Source: Hymenobacter artigasi
Lineage (GTDB): Bacteria > Bacteroidota > Bacteroidia > Cytophagales > Hymenobacteraceae
DNA length: 64,000 bases
Assembly (NCBI RefSeq): GCF_012275535.1
Contig: NZ_JAAVTK010000010.1
Span: forward strand, 124,001 to 188,000
Direction: 5' to 3'
Made by a program: the position numbers and the translations under genes
Notes under the pieces: model-generated
What the model was told of the DNA's origin: nothing
What the model saw: the letters and a program-made list of their open reading frames with translations, nothing else
The model's database searches: none
Part shown: piece by piece, positions 24,797 through 31,002 of the stretch
Numbering within the stretch: position 1 is the stretch's first letter
How the letters are laid out: each line of letters opens with the position of its first letter

Positions 24797-24831
24797 AAGT
24801 TAAAAATTCATTCCAACTTCAACTTTTAACT
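24777..24831. repeat. Word-hairpin element, word AGTTAAAAGTT
   Basis: Left arm 24777-24808 has tandem AGTTAAAAGTT-like words and includes the permease stop codon; the right arm 24814-24831 is CAACTTCAACTTTTAACT. The element lies between the ABC permease and ATPase genes. Confidence 0.85.
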
Positions 24832-24841
24832 GAATTATAGA

Positions 24842-25534
24842 ATGCTCGAAATTCTTAATCTGCGCAAGGCCTACGGCCCGCATACCGTGCTGCACGATGT
24901 GAGCCTGAACCTGCTTTCCGGCACTATTCACGGGCTGGTAGGAGCCAATGGCGCGGGAAAGACCACGCTTATCAATTGCCTTTATGGGCTGGAAAACGAC
25001 TTTGCCGGTACCATCCGCGATACGGCCGGGACGGCTGTGCGCGAGCATTGTGGGCTGCTGCCCTACGAGCCGTATTTCTATCCGCGCCTCACCGGGCGCG
25101 AGTACCTGGAATTCTGCCTGCAGGCCCGGGGCCGCCCCCTTGTGGATTTCGCCGGCTGGAACCAGCTGCTGGAGCTGCCCCTCGACCAGTACGCCGACGA
25201 ATACTCGGCCGGCATGCGCAAGAAGCTGGCCCTGCTTGCCCTGCTGGTGCAGCAGTTCAACTACCTCATTCTCGATGAGCCCTTCAACGGCCTCGACCTG
25301 GAGGCCAACCTGCTGCTGAAGGAAATCCTGAAGCGGCTGCGCGACCGGGGCACGGGCATTCTGCTCACATCGCACATTCTGGGCGCGCTCACCGAAACCT
25401 GCAATGAAATCTCGGTGCTGGTGGATGGGCGCGTACAGCGCCATTATCTGGCAGCTGAATTCGGGACGCTGGAGGCCGACCTGCTCGATAGCCTGCACCG
25501 CGAGAAGCTGGGCCTGTTGGCGGGGCTGGTGTAG
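24842..25534 (+). CDS. ABC transporter ATP-binding protein
   Basis: 230-residue ABC ATPase. Motifs: Walker A GANGAGKTTLIN (about 38-49), an ABC signature YSAGMRKKLALLA in place of LSGGQ (YSAGM, as in many ABC-2 exporters), Walker B YLILDEPFNGLDLE and the switch His in LLTSHIL. It most resembles exporters of the ABC-2 type, in line with the membrane protein upstream. The substrate is unknown. Start is ATG, 10 nt after the word-hairpin arm that separates it from the permease gene. A family C palindrome follows the stop. Confidence 0.92.
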   Translation: MLEILNLRKAYGPHTVLHDVSLNLLSGTIHGLVGANGAGKTTLINCLYGLENDFAGTIRDTAGTAVREHCGLLPYEPYFYPRLTGREYLEFCLQARGRPLVDFAGWNQLLELPLDQYADEYSAGMRKKLALLALLVQQFNYLILDEPFNGLDLEANLLLKEILKRLRDRGTGILLTSHILGALTETCNEISVLVDGRVQRHYLAAEFGTLEADLLDSLHREKLGLLAGLV

Positions 25535-25537
25535 CCC

Positions 25538-25615
25538 GTTGTAGCACATGCTTTAGCTTGTGCTAGTATGGGAATGGTCGTTCAGCGCCGCACAAGCTGA
25601 AGCATGTGCTACAAG
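25538..25615. repeat. Intergenic palindrome, family C, copy 1
   Basis: Left arm from 25538 (GTTGTAGCACATGCTTTAGC) and right arm GCACAAGCTGAAGCATGTGC to 25615. It sits between the convergent ABC ATPase and trmN6 genes. Confidence 0.9.
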
Positions 25616-25618
25616 GGG

Positions 25619-26365
25619 CTAAAGCGCCAGGTAAAACCCGGCCAGCAGTGCTTGAAACGTGGCCGAATATTCTGCCTCATTCTCCTCTGTCCGAATCGTC
25701 AGTTCGGTTTCGTGTGTTACCGATGCTCCTAGCCTAAAACCCGTGATGTGCCGCAGTGGCCGGCTGCCGGGCCGATGCCGTACCACCAGCCGCGAGGCCG
25801 GATATAGTCCGACTTGCGCCGCAACGGCTTCAAATGCCCGCATCTCGGGTGGTGGCAGGAGCACGGTGAGCAAACCAGACACGGCCAGAAAATCGGCTGC
25901 GAAAGCCGCTAATGCTGCAAAGGAAAGTGACCCGGCATCTTCGTGGCGCGCGGTAGTGCGCGCTGCATTGGGCGAGCGCAACGACTGCCGAAAAAACGGC
26001 GGATTACAGATAATGTGGCTGAACCGAAGGTCGGCGTCAGCCAACGGGGCGGGAGCCATGGCCGCGTACTCAGCCAGGCTCAGCGCTCGCACCCGAATGC
26101 GCCCGGCCCACGGGCTGGCTGCCGCATTGGCCGCTGCCTGCGCGGCGGCGGCGGCATCAATCTCCACCGCTTCGATTTCGACGGTGGCGTGGCGCTGGGC
26201 GGCCATGAGGGTCAGCAGGCCGGTGCCCGTGCCGATATCGAGCAGGCGCATGGCCCCAGTGAGGTCGGCGGCCGCGCCGAGCAGGCAGGCATCGGTGCTC
26301 ACCTTCATGGCGCAGGCGCTTTGCTCGATGCGGAACTGCTGGAACTGGAAGTAGTCGTTGGGCAA
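25619..26365 (-). CDS. trmN6: tRNA1(Val) (adenine-N6)-methyltransferase TrmN6 (YfiC)
   Basis: SAM-dependent enzyme that methylates A37 of tRNA1(Val). The Rossmann motif is LLDIGTGTGLLTL, and the N6-adenine catalytic motif is NPPFF (within IICNPPFFRQSL). The N-terminus PNDYFQFQQFRIEQSACAMK is diagnostic for the family. The start is TTG at 26365: the family Met falls exactly here and no in-frame ATG is nearby. The TTG is 20 nt from a word-hairpin, so the original start region may have been altered. 248 residues, full length. Confidence 0.9.
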   Translation of the reverse strand: MPNDYFQFQQFRIEQSACAMKVSTDACLLGAAADLTGAMRLLDIGTGTGLLTLMAAQRHATVEIEAVEIDAAAAAQAAANAAASPWAGRIRVRALSLAEYAAMAPAPLADADLRFSHIICNPPFFRQSLRSPNAARTTARHEDAGSLSFAALAAFAADFLAVSGLLTVLLPPPEMRAFEAVAAQVGLYPASRLVVRHRPGSRPLRHITGFRLGASVTHETELTIRTEENEAEYSATFQALLAGFYLAL

Positions 26366-26385
26366 CTTGGAAGTGTTGATTTCTA

Positions 26386-26443
26386 AATGTTGAGGGTTGA
26401 ATGATACTTTTTAACTCAACATTCAACCCCCAGCATTCAAAAC
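26386..26443. repeat. Word-hairpin element, word GGGTTGAATG/TTGAG
   Basis: Left arm AATGTTGAGGGTTGAATG at 26386 and right arm TTAACTCAACATTCAACC within 26411-26443. It overlaps the rnhA stop codon (26423) and reaches to within 20 nt of the trmN6 start. Confidence 0.8.
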
Positions 26444-26893
26444 TCCTTTCTCATACCCTTCATCCACCAGCAAGCCTTTGCCCAGCGCGCTTTGCACGGC
26501 CAGCACGTCGCAGCGCTCGTTTTCGGCGTGGCCGGCGTGGCCTTTTATCCAGTGGAAGGTGACTTTGCGCTGCTTGTAGATGCGTAGGAAGCGCCGCCAC
26601 AGGTCCTCGTTGGCTTTTTTGCCGAAATCGGCCTTTTTCTCCCAGCCGAAAACCCACTTTTTTTCCACGGAATCGACCACGTATTTGGAGTCGGAGACGA
26701 CGCGGATGGGCAGGTCGGGGCGGGTCACGGCTTCGAGGCCGACTATCACGGCCAGCAGCTCCATGCGGTTGTTGGTGGTGTGGCGGAAGCCCTGGGTGAG
26801 CTCCTTTTCGTGCGGGCCGTAGCGCAGAATGGCGCCGTAGCCGCCCGGGCCGGGGTTGCCGCGGGCTGAGCCGTCGGTGTACAGGTGAATCAT
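26423..26893 (-). CDS. rnhA: Ribonuclease HI
   Basis: Endonuclease that degrades RNA in RNA-DNA hybrids. Carboxylate residues are Asp7 (YTDGSARGNPGPGG), Glu45 (NNRMELLAV), Asp68 (VSDSKYV) and Asp129 (AENERCDVLA); the WIKGHAGH loop is present. The frame is open to 27010, but ATG at 26893 gives the family N-terminus (MIHLYTDGSARG) and is flush with the word-hairpin at 26894. The last residues and stop overlap another word-hairpin, so both ends of this gene abut elements. 156 residues, normal size. Confidence 0.95.
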   Translation of the reverse strand: MIHLYTDGSARGNPGPGGYGAILRYGPHEKELTQGFRHTTNNRMELLAVIVGLEAVTRPDLPIRVVSDSKYVVDSVEKKWVFGWEKKADFGKKANEDLWRRFLRIYKQRKVTFHWIKGHAGHAENERCDVLAVQSALGKGLLVDEGYEKGVLNAGG

Positions 26894-26987
26894 AATTGGT
26901 GCTTGGTGCTTGGTTTTTGGTGCTTGGTACGGGATGCCTGAGAGAACCAGCCAAGCACTAGGCACCAACAACCAAGCACTAAAAATT
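26894..26987. repeat. Word-hairpin element, word GGTGCTTGG
   Basis: Left arm 26894-26928 has three GGTGCTTGG-like words; right arm 26946-26987 has complementary AACCAAGCACT and CCAAGCACTAGG words. It begins at the base next to the rnhA start codon and contains the stop of the marC-like gene (26979-26981). Confidence 0.88.
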
Positions 26988-27539
26988 GGCTTTAAACAGC
27001 TTGATGGCAATGGCCAGCAGAATCACGCCGAACACGCGGCGCAGTACGTCTTCGCCGGCTTTGCCGAGCTTGCGCTCAATCCAGGGGCTGGTTTTGAGCA
27101 CGGCGTACACGAACACGAGGTTGAGCATAATGCCGACCAGGATGTTGGGCAGCGTGTAGGCGGCGCGGAGCGAGAGCAGCGTAGTCATGGTGCCGGCCCC
27201 GGTGATGAGCGGAAACGCCAGCGGCACAATAGAGCCGGTGCTGGCCGTGAGGTCGGATTTGAAAAGCTCGACGCCGAGAATCATCTCAAGTCCGATGAGG
27301 AAGATGATGACCGCGCCGGCCAGCGCAAAGCTCTCGTTATCGACCCCAAAAAGATGCAGAATGCTCTGGCCCAAAAAGAGAAAGGCCACCATCAGGCAGC
27401 CCGCCACAATGGTAGCCAGCTCAGCCTTAATCTGCCCCTCGCGCTGCCGAATCTGAATAATAATGGGAATGGAGCCGATAATGTCAATCACGGCGAAGAG
27501 CGTGAGCGTGACGGAGAATATTTGCTGGAGATTGAGCAC
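26979..27539 (-). CDS. MarC family integral membrane protein
   Basis: 186-residue inner-membrane protein of the MarC (UPF0056) family, with six predicted hydrophobic segments: FSVTLTLFAVIDIIGSIP, LATIVAGCLMVAFLFLG, FALAGAVIIFLIGLEMIL, VPLAFPLITGAGTMTT, LPNILVGIMLNLVFVYAVL and RRVFGVILLAIAIKLF. The PLAFPLITGAGT motif is characteristic. Despite the name, a role in multidrug resistance is not supported; the function is unknown. The start is GTG at 27539, next to a word-hairpin beginning at 27547, and the stop lies inside another. Confidence 0.88.
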   Translation of the reverse strand: MLNLQQIFSVTLTLFAVIDIIGSIPIIIQIRQREGQIKAELATIVAGCLMVAFLFLGQSILHLFGVDNESFALAGAVIIFLIGLEMILGVELFKSDLTASTGSIVPLAFPLITGAGTMTTLLSLRAAYTLPNILVGIMLNLVFVYAVLKTSPWIERKLGKAGEDVLRRVFGVILLAIAIKLFKANF

Positions 27540-27546
27540 TGGTGGA

Positions 27547-27660
27547 GGGTTGAGTTTGGAGGGTTGAATGTTGAGTTAAAAAAGGGCCGGTTGAGTTGTG
27601 CGAATCATTCATTCACCACAGAAACTCAACCTTCAACCCTACAAACTCAACCCTTAACCC
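27547..27660. repeat. Word-hairpin element, word GGGTTGA
   Basis: Left arm 27547-27577 (GGGTTGAGTTTGGAGGGTTG words) and right arm 27622-27660 (AACTCAACCTTCAACCCT words). It spans the gap between the marC-like GTG start and serC and includes the serC stop codon (27654-27656). Confidence 0.88.
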
Positions 27661-28721
27661 GGGTACTCTTTGGCGAAAAACTGCACCAGGGCTTCCATGG
27701 CGGCATCGGGCACGGCGGGGAAGTTGGCGATGCGGATGGTGGTGTTTTTGAGCGGGCCGTAGCCGCTGCCCAGCTGCAGGCCGGCTTCCCGGGCTTTGGC
27801 TTTGATTTCATCAATCAATCCGGCATCGCCGCGCAGGCCGATGACGGTGGTGGAGCGGGTTTCGTAGTTGTTGATGAGGGGCGTGAGCGGGGTGGCCTGC
27901 TCGAAGAAAGCGTAGAGCTTTTCGGCGCGGTCGGCGAGGTGCTGGTGCACGGTTTTGATGGGCTCGCGGTCGGCCAGCACGCGGCTCAGGAGGTAGATGC
28001 CCAGCACGTTGGGCGTATAGTTGGTTTGGTGGTTGAGCATCTGGCTCAGCATGGCGGGCAGGCCGTTGTAGTGGCTGCGGTCGTTCACCAGCTTGGCCTG
28101 GGCCACGGCGCGGGGCGACAAAATCATCACGCCCAGCCCGGCGGGCAATCCGAAGCACTTCTGCACTGAGCCGTACCAGATGTCGGCTTTGATGTACTTC
28201 AGGTTCAGGCCAGCCAGCGAGCTGGTGGCATCTACGGCCAGCAGGGCCCCGCCGAGGCGGTTGTACAGGTTCAGGATGAAGCCTTCGCGGAGCTGGGTGG
28301 CGGTGCTGGTTTCGTTCTGGGTGATGCACACCAGGTCGGTATCGTCGGGGGCGAAGGGCAGGCTGGCGATGTCGGGCAGCTCATCGAGCCCGAAGCTCAG
28401 GCCCGTACTGGCCGGCCGAATGGCTTTGGCGTACTTGTACCACTTCTCGCCGAAGTCGCCGTTGTAGATGTGAAACGAGCGACGCGGGGTGAGGCTCTGG
28501 GCCAGAATTTCCCAGCACTCGGTGGCCGAGCCGGTGAACAGGACGGTGTAGTCCTGCGGCACGTTGAGCTTGGTTTTGAGGTCGGTTACAGTCTGGCGCA
28601 CCAGGGCGGTCACCTTTTCGGAGCGGTGCGGAGCCGAGAGCCAGCCCTCGTCAAAAGCATCGGTGAGGTATTGCCGAACGGCGGGATATACGGCCGAAGG
28701 CCCGGGATTGAAAGTATACAT
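27654..28721 (-). CDS. serC: Class V aminotransferase, probable phosphoserine aminotransferase
   Basis: PLP enzyme, most probably converting 3-phosphohydroxypyruvate to phosphoserine in serine and pyridoxal phosphate synthesis. The N-terminus MYTFNPGPSAVYPAV is typical of SerC-like enzymes; the PLP Lys is in WYGSVQKCFGLPAG; TGSATECWEIL and ITQNETSTATQ bind cofactor and substrate. 355 residues. Some family members act as other transaminases, so the precise substrate is probable rather than certain; pdxA elsewhere in the window would use the same enzyme in vitamin B6 synthesis. ATG start; TACCTTTG box at 28760-28767. Confidence 0.88.
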   Translation of the reverse strand: MYTFNPGPSAVYPAVRQYLTDAFDEGWLSAPHRSEKVTALVRQTVTDLKTKLNVPQDYTVLFTGSATECWEILAQSLTPRRSFHIYNGDFGEKWYKYAKAIRPASTGLSFGLDELPDIASLPFAPDDTDLVCITQNETSTATQLREGFILNLYNRLGGALLAVDATSSLAGLNLKYIKADIWYGSVQKCFGLPAGLGVMILSPRAVAQAKLVNDRSHYNGLPAMLSQMLNHQTNYTPNVLGIYLLSRVLADREPIKTVHQHLADRAEKLYAFFEQATPLTPLINNYETRSTTVIGLRGDAGLIDEIKAKAREAGLQLGSGYGPLKNTTIRIANFPAVPDAAMEALVQFFAKEYPG

Positions 28722-28759
28722 GGGAAAGCAAGGCTAAGGGAGAGGAGGCACCGCCGCCG

Positions 28760-28767
28760 CAAAGGTA
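28760..28767 (-). promoter_or_regulatory. -7 promoter box for serC
   Basis: TACCTTTG on the minus strand, 38 nt before the serC ATG. The rest of the 28722-28969 gap shows no gene. Confidence 0.5.
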
Positions 28768-28969
28768 GCGGCTGGGCCAACCGTCGAAAGTACGATTTTA
28801 GGACCGGCGCTCGCGCCCCCCAACGTTTTGCCACCGGCTTTCCGTGCATCGAATAGCCATTGCCCGGCCCTGCAAACACTCTGCCTGCCCTTTCGAACCG
28901 GGCGTCCGGCATCCCAAATACGCTGCCGGCCCGTGCGGCGGAGCACCGATTGGACTGGTTGGAAGCTAT

Positions 28970-29416
28970 CTAAACCCGAAAGCCGACCCGCTTAGGCGTC
29001 TGGTTCACGAACCACTGCACGGCCAGCCGGTAGCTTTCCAGCCCGAAGCCGCTGATGCTGCCCGCGCAATGCCGCCCAAACAGGCTTTTCTGGCGGAAGT
29101 CTTCGCGGGCGTGCAGGTTGCTCAGGTGCACTTCCACCACGGGCGTGCTGATGGCGGCCACGGCATCGGCCAGGGCGATGCTGGTGTGTGTGTAGCCGCC
29201 GGCGTTGAGCACGATGCCGTGGTGCGTGAAGCCGATTTCGTGCAGCTTATCCAGAATTGCGCCTTCGTGGTTGGATTGGAACTGCGTGAGCTTCAGCTGC
29301 GGGAAGGCTTCTTCGAGCTCGGGAAAAAAGTCTTCGAACGAGCGGTTGCCATATATGCCGGGCTCGCGGCGGCCGAGCAGGTTGAGGTTAGGGCCGTTGA
29401 GAATGAGAATGTCCAA
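28970..29416 (-). CDS. aroQ: 3-dehydroquinate dehydratase, type II
   Basis: Shikimate-pathway enzyme that dehydrates 3-dehydroquinate. Motifs: NGPNLNLLGRREPGIYG (with the catalytic Tyr and the flexible-loop Arg), QSNHEGAILDKLHE, LNAGGYTHTSIAL and EVHLSNLHAREDFR (the catalytic His lies here). 148 residues, normal size. The start codon is TTG at 29416, where relatives have ATG (MxILIxNGPN); the preceding bases are the arm of a word-hairpin, with an in-frame TAA a few codons upstream. This suggests that insertion of the element replaced the original 5' region. Confidence 0.93.
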   Translation of the reverse strand: MDILILNGPNLNLLGRREPGIYGNRSFEDFFPELEEAFPQLKLTQFQSNHEGAILDKLHEIGFTHHGIVLNAGGYTHTSIALADAVAAISTPVVEVHLSNLHAREDFRQKSLFGRHCAGSISGFGLESYRLAVQWFVNQTPKRVGFRV

Positions 29417-29862
29417 TTTAATTATGAATTATGAATTAGAAATTATGAATTGGGTTGGAGTTACCCTGTTTTATTTGACTTTGTTGAAAGGATAATACTG
29501 GACAGCAGCTTGTTAATTTCGATGTTATGAGCGTGGATAGAATCAAAAGCTTCTGGCGGCAAAAAATCATTGTCGTGTAGCAGGCGCAGCCAGTACGAAG
29601 TTTCCCGCGCTTCCTTTGCAGCGATGTGGAGTTTATTGATGAAGTCCGCCGTAGAACTTGCCGCTAGTGCTTCTTCTACATTGGCCCCGATGGAAGTACC
29701 ACTCCGAAGCAGTTGTTTCGACAGCACGAACTCGCGTTGCTCACTTGTGAGGTATCTGTAGGCTTTGATAATACGCGAAGCAAAAGCGTACGACTTCTGC
29801 TGAATAGCATTCTCCTTCATCCCGCAAATAACTCATAATTCATAATTCCGAATTCATAATTA
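29414..29862. repeat. Word-hairpin with the four-helix-bundle gene in its loop
   Basis: Left arm 29414-29452 (AATTTAATTATGAATTATGA, then GAATTAGAAATTATGAATT) and right arm 29826-29862 (AACTCATAATTCATAATTCC, then GAATTCATAATTAAA) are complementary word arrays. The S23-like ORF 29461-29820 fills the loop. The element ends at the aroQ start codon on one side and 5 nt before the xerD ATG on the other. Confidence 0.88.
29461..29820 (-). CDS. Four-helix-bundle protein, S23/IVP family
   Basis: 119-residue protein of the family first known from ORFs in 23S rRNA intervening sequences (S23/IVP); the Avd accessory protein of diversity-generating retroelements is structurally related. Diagnostic segment: RSGTSIGANVEEALAASS, then FINKLHIAAKEARETSYWLR. 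Secondary structure is four amphipathic helices (about 8-24, 28-52, 57-87, 92-112), with a strongly basic surface that could bind nucleic acid. It is not inside an rRNA gene here; it lies in the loop of a word-hairpin between the divergent genes aroQ and xerD. ATG start 5 nt from the right arm. The molecular function of the family is unknown. Confidence 0.9.
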   Translation of the reverse strand: MKENAIQQKSYAFASRIIKAYRYLTSEQREFVLSKQLLRSGTSIGANVEEALAASSTADFINKLHIAAKEARETSYWLRLLHDNDFLPPEAFDSIHAHNIEINKLLSSIILSTKSNKTG

Positions 29863-29867
29863 AAAAA

Positions 29868-30767
29868 ATGACCTGGCCCCAAGCCCTCAAACAATTCGAC
29901 GGCTACCTGCGCCTCGAAAAGTCGCTCTCGCCCAACTCGGTGGAGGCCTACGTGCGCGACATCACCAAGCTCCAGCAGTTTCTCATCATGCAGCAGCTGC
30001 ACCTTGGCCCCACCCAGGTAAGCACCGAAGTACTGCGCGAATTCCTCAGCACCCTGCAAGGCCTGGGCCTGAGCGCCACCTCCCAGGCCCGCACGCTCTC
30101 GGGCCTTAAGGCGTTTTTCAGCTTCCTCATCATGGAGGACCTGCTGAAAATTGACCCTACCGACACCCTCGAAGCCCCCAAAACCGGCCGCCACCTGCCC
30201 GACACCCTCAGCTACCCCGAGGTGGAGCAGCTCCTGGCCGCCATCGACCTGAGCACCGACGAAGGCCTGCGCACCCGCGCCCTGCTCGAAGTGCTGTACT
30301 CATCCGGCCTGCGCGTGAGCGAGCTCTGCGACCTGCGCCTGAGCAATATCTACGCCGACGAGGGATTTATGAAAGTGGTGGGCAAGGGCAACAAGGAGCG
30401 GTTGGTGCCCGTGGGGGGCGAAGCCCTCAAGCAGCTCAATTTCTATCTCAGTGGCGTGCGCGGGCATCTCGACATCAAGCCTGGTAGTGAGGATTTTGCC
30501 TTTCTGAGCCAGCGTGGCCGGCCGCTCTCGCGCATCACCGTGTTCACCACCCTCAAAAAGCTGGCCGAGCAGGCGGGCCTGCGCAAAACTATCAGCCCGC
30601 ACACCCTTCGCCATTCCTTCGCCACGCACCTGATTGAGGGCGGGGCCGACCTGCGCGCCGTGCAGGAGATGCTGGGCCACGCCAGCATTACCACCACCGA
30701 GATTTACACCCACCTGGACCGGGACTTCCTGCGGCAGGTGATTACCGAGTTTCATCCGCGCAGCTGA
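29868..30767 (+). CDS. xerD: Site-specific tyrosine recombinase XerD
   Basis: Resolves chromosome dimers at dif sites with XerC at cell division. The N-terminal SAM-like core-binding domain (1-100) begins LKQFDGYLRLEKSLSPNSV. Catalytic residues: Arg149 (SGLRVSEL), Lys173 (GKGNKERLVP), His245 and Arg248 (HTLRHSFATHL), His271 (LGHASI) and Tyr280 (EIYTH). 299 residues, the usual XerD length. ATG start immediately follows a word-hairpin arm. It is divergent from aroQ, an arrangement common in this phylum as far as I know, and FtsK, which activates XerCD, is encoded just downstream. Confidence 0.94.
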   Translation: MTWPQALKQFDGYLRLEKSLSPNSVEAYVRDITKLQQFLIMQQLHLGPTQVSTEVLREFLSTLQGLGLSATSQARTLSGLKAFFSFLIMEDLLKIDPTDTLEAPKTGRHLPDTLSYPEVEQLLAAIDLSTDEGLRTRALLEVLYSSGLRVSELCDLRLSNIYADEGFMKVVGKGNKERLVPVGGEALKQLNFYLSGVRGHLDIKPGSEDFAFLSQRGRPLSRITVFTTLKKLAEQAGLRKTISPHTLRHSFATHLIEGGADLRAVQEMLGHASITTTEIYTHLDRDFLRQVITEFHPRS

Positions 30768-30774
30768 TGGGGTG

Positions 30775-30935
30775 GGGTAGGAGGGTGTGAGGGTAGGAGG
30801 GACGTTGTCATCCTGAGCACAGCGAAGGAACTTCTCACATTCTTACATTGAAACGTCTTGTTCGGACGCGATAAGGTGCTTCACTTCGTTCAGCATGACA
30901 ATCGCCTGCCTTCCCACCCCCATACCCTCCTGCCC
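30775..30935. repeat. Word-hairpin, word GGGTAGGAGGG, with nested family A element
   Basis: Outer arms 30775-30800 and 30909-30935 pair at about 22 of 27 positions (GGGTAGGAGGGTGTGAGGG against CCCACCCCCATACCCTCC). The family A palindrome 30806-30900 occupies almost the whole loop. Confidence 0.85.
30806..30900. repeat. Intergenic palindrome, family A, copy 4 (nested)
   Basis: Degenerate copy starting TGTCATCCTGAGCACAGCGA and ending TTCGTTCAGCATGACA, inside the GGGTAGGAGGG word-hairpin between xerD and ftsK. Confidence 0.8.
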
Positions 30936-30975
30936 ACCTGCCCTAATTCCTCTCCCACATCCCGCCCACATTGTG

Positions 30976-30983
30976 TAAATTTG
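30976..30983 (+). promoter_or_regulatory. -7 promoter box for ftsK
   Basis: TAAATTTG, 19 nt before the ftsK ATG. Confidence 0.5.
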
Positions 30984-31002
30984 ACCTTTCTGCACCCGTC
31001 GA

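Noticed and set aside
26979..27539. Multidrug-resistance gene, suggested by the MarC name
   Set aside because: The MarC family has no demonstrated role in resistance; the name is historical.
26910..28169. 419-codon plus-strand frame
   Set aside because: It crosses two real minus-strand genes and the word-hairpin between them, and its composition is that of antisense sequence.
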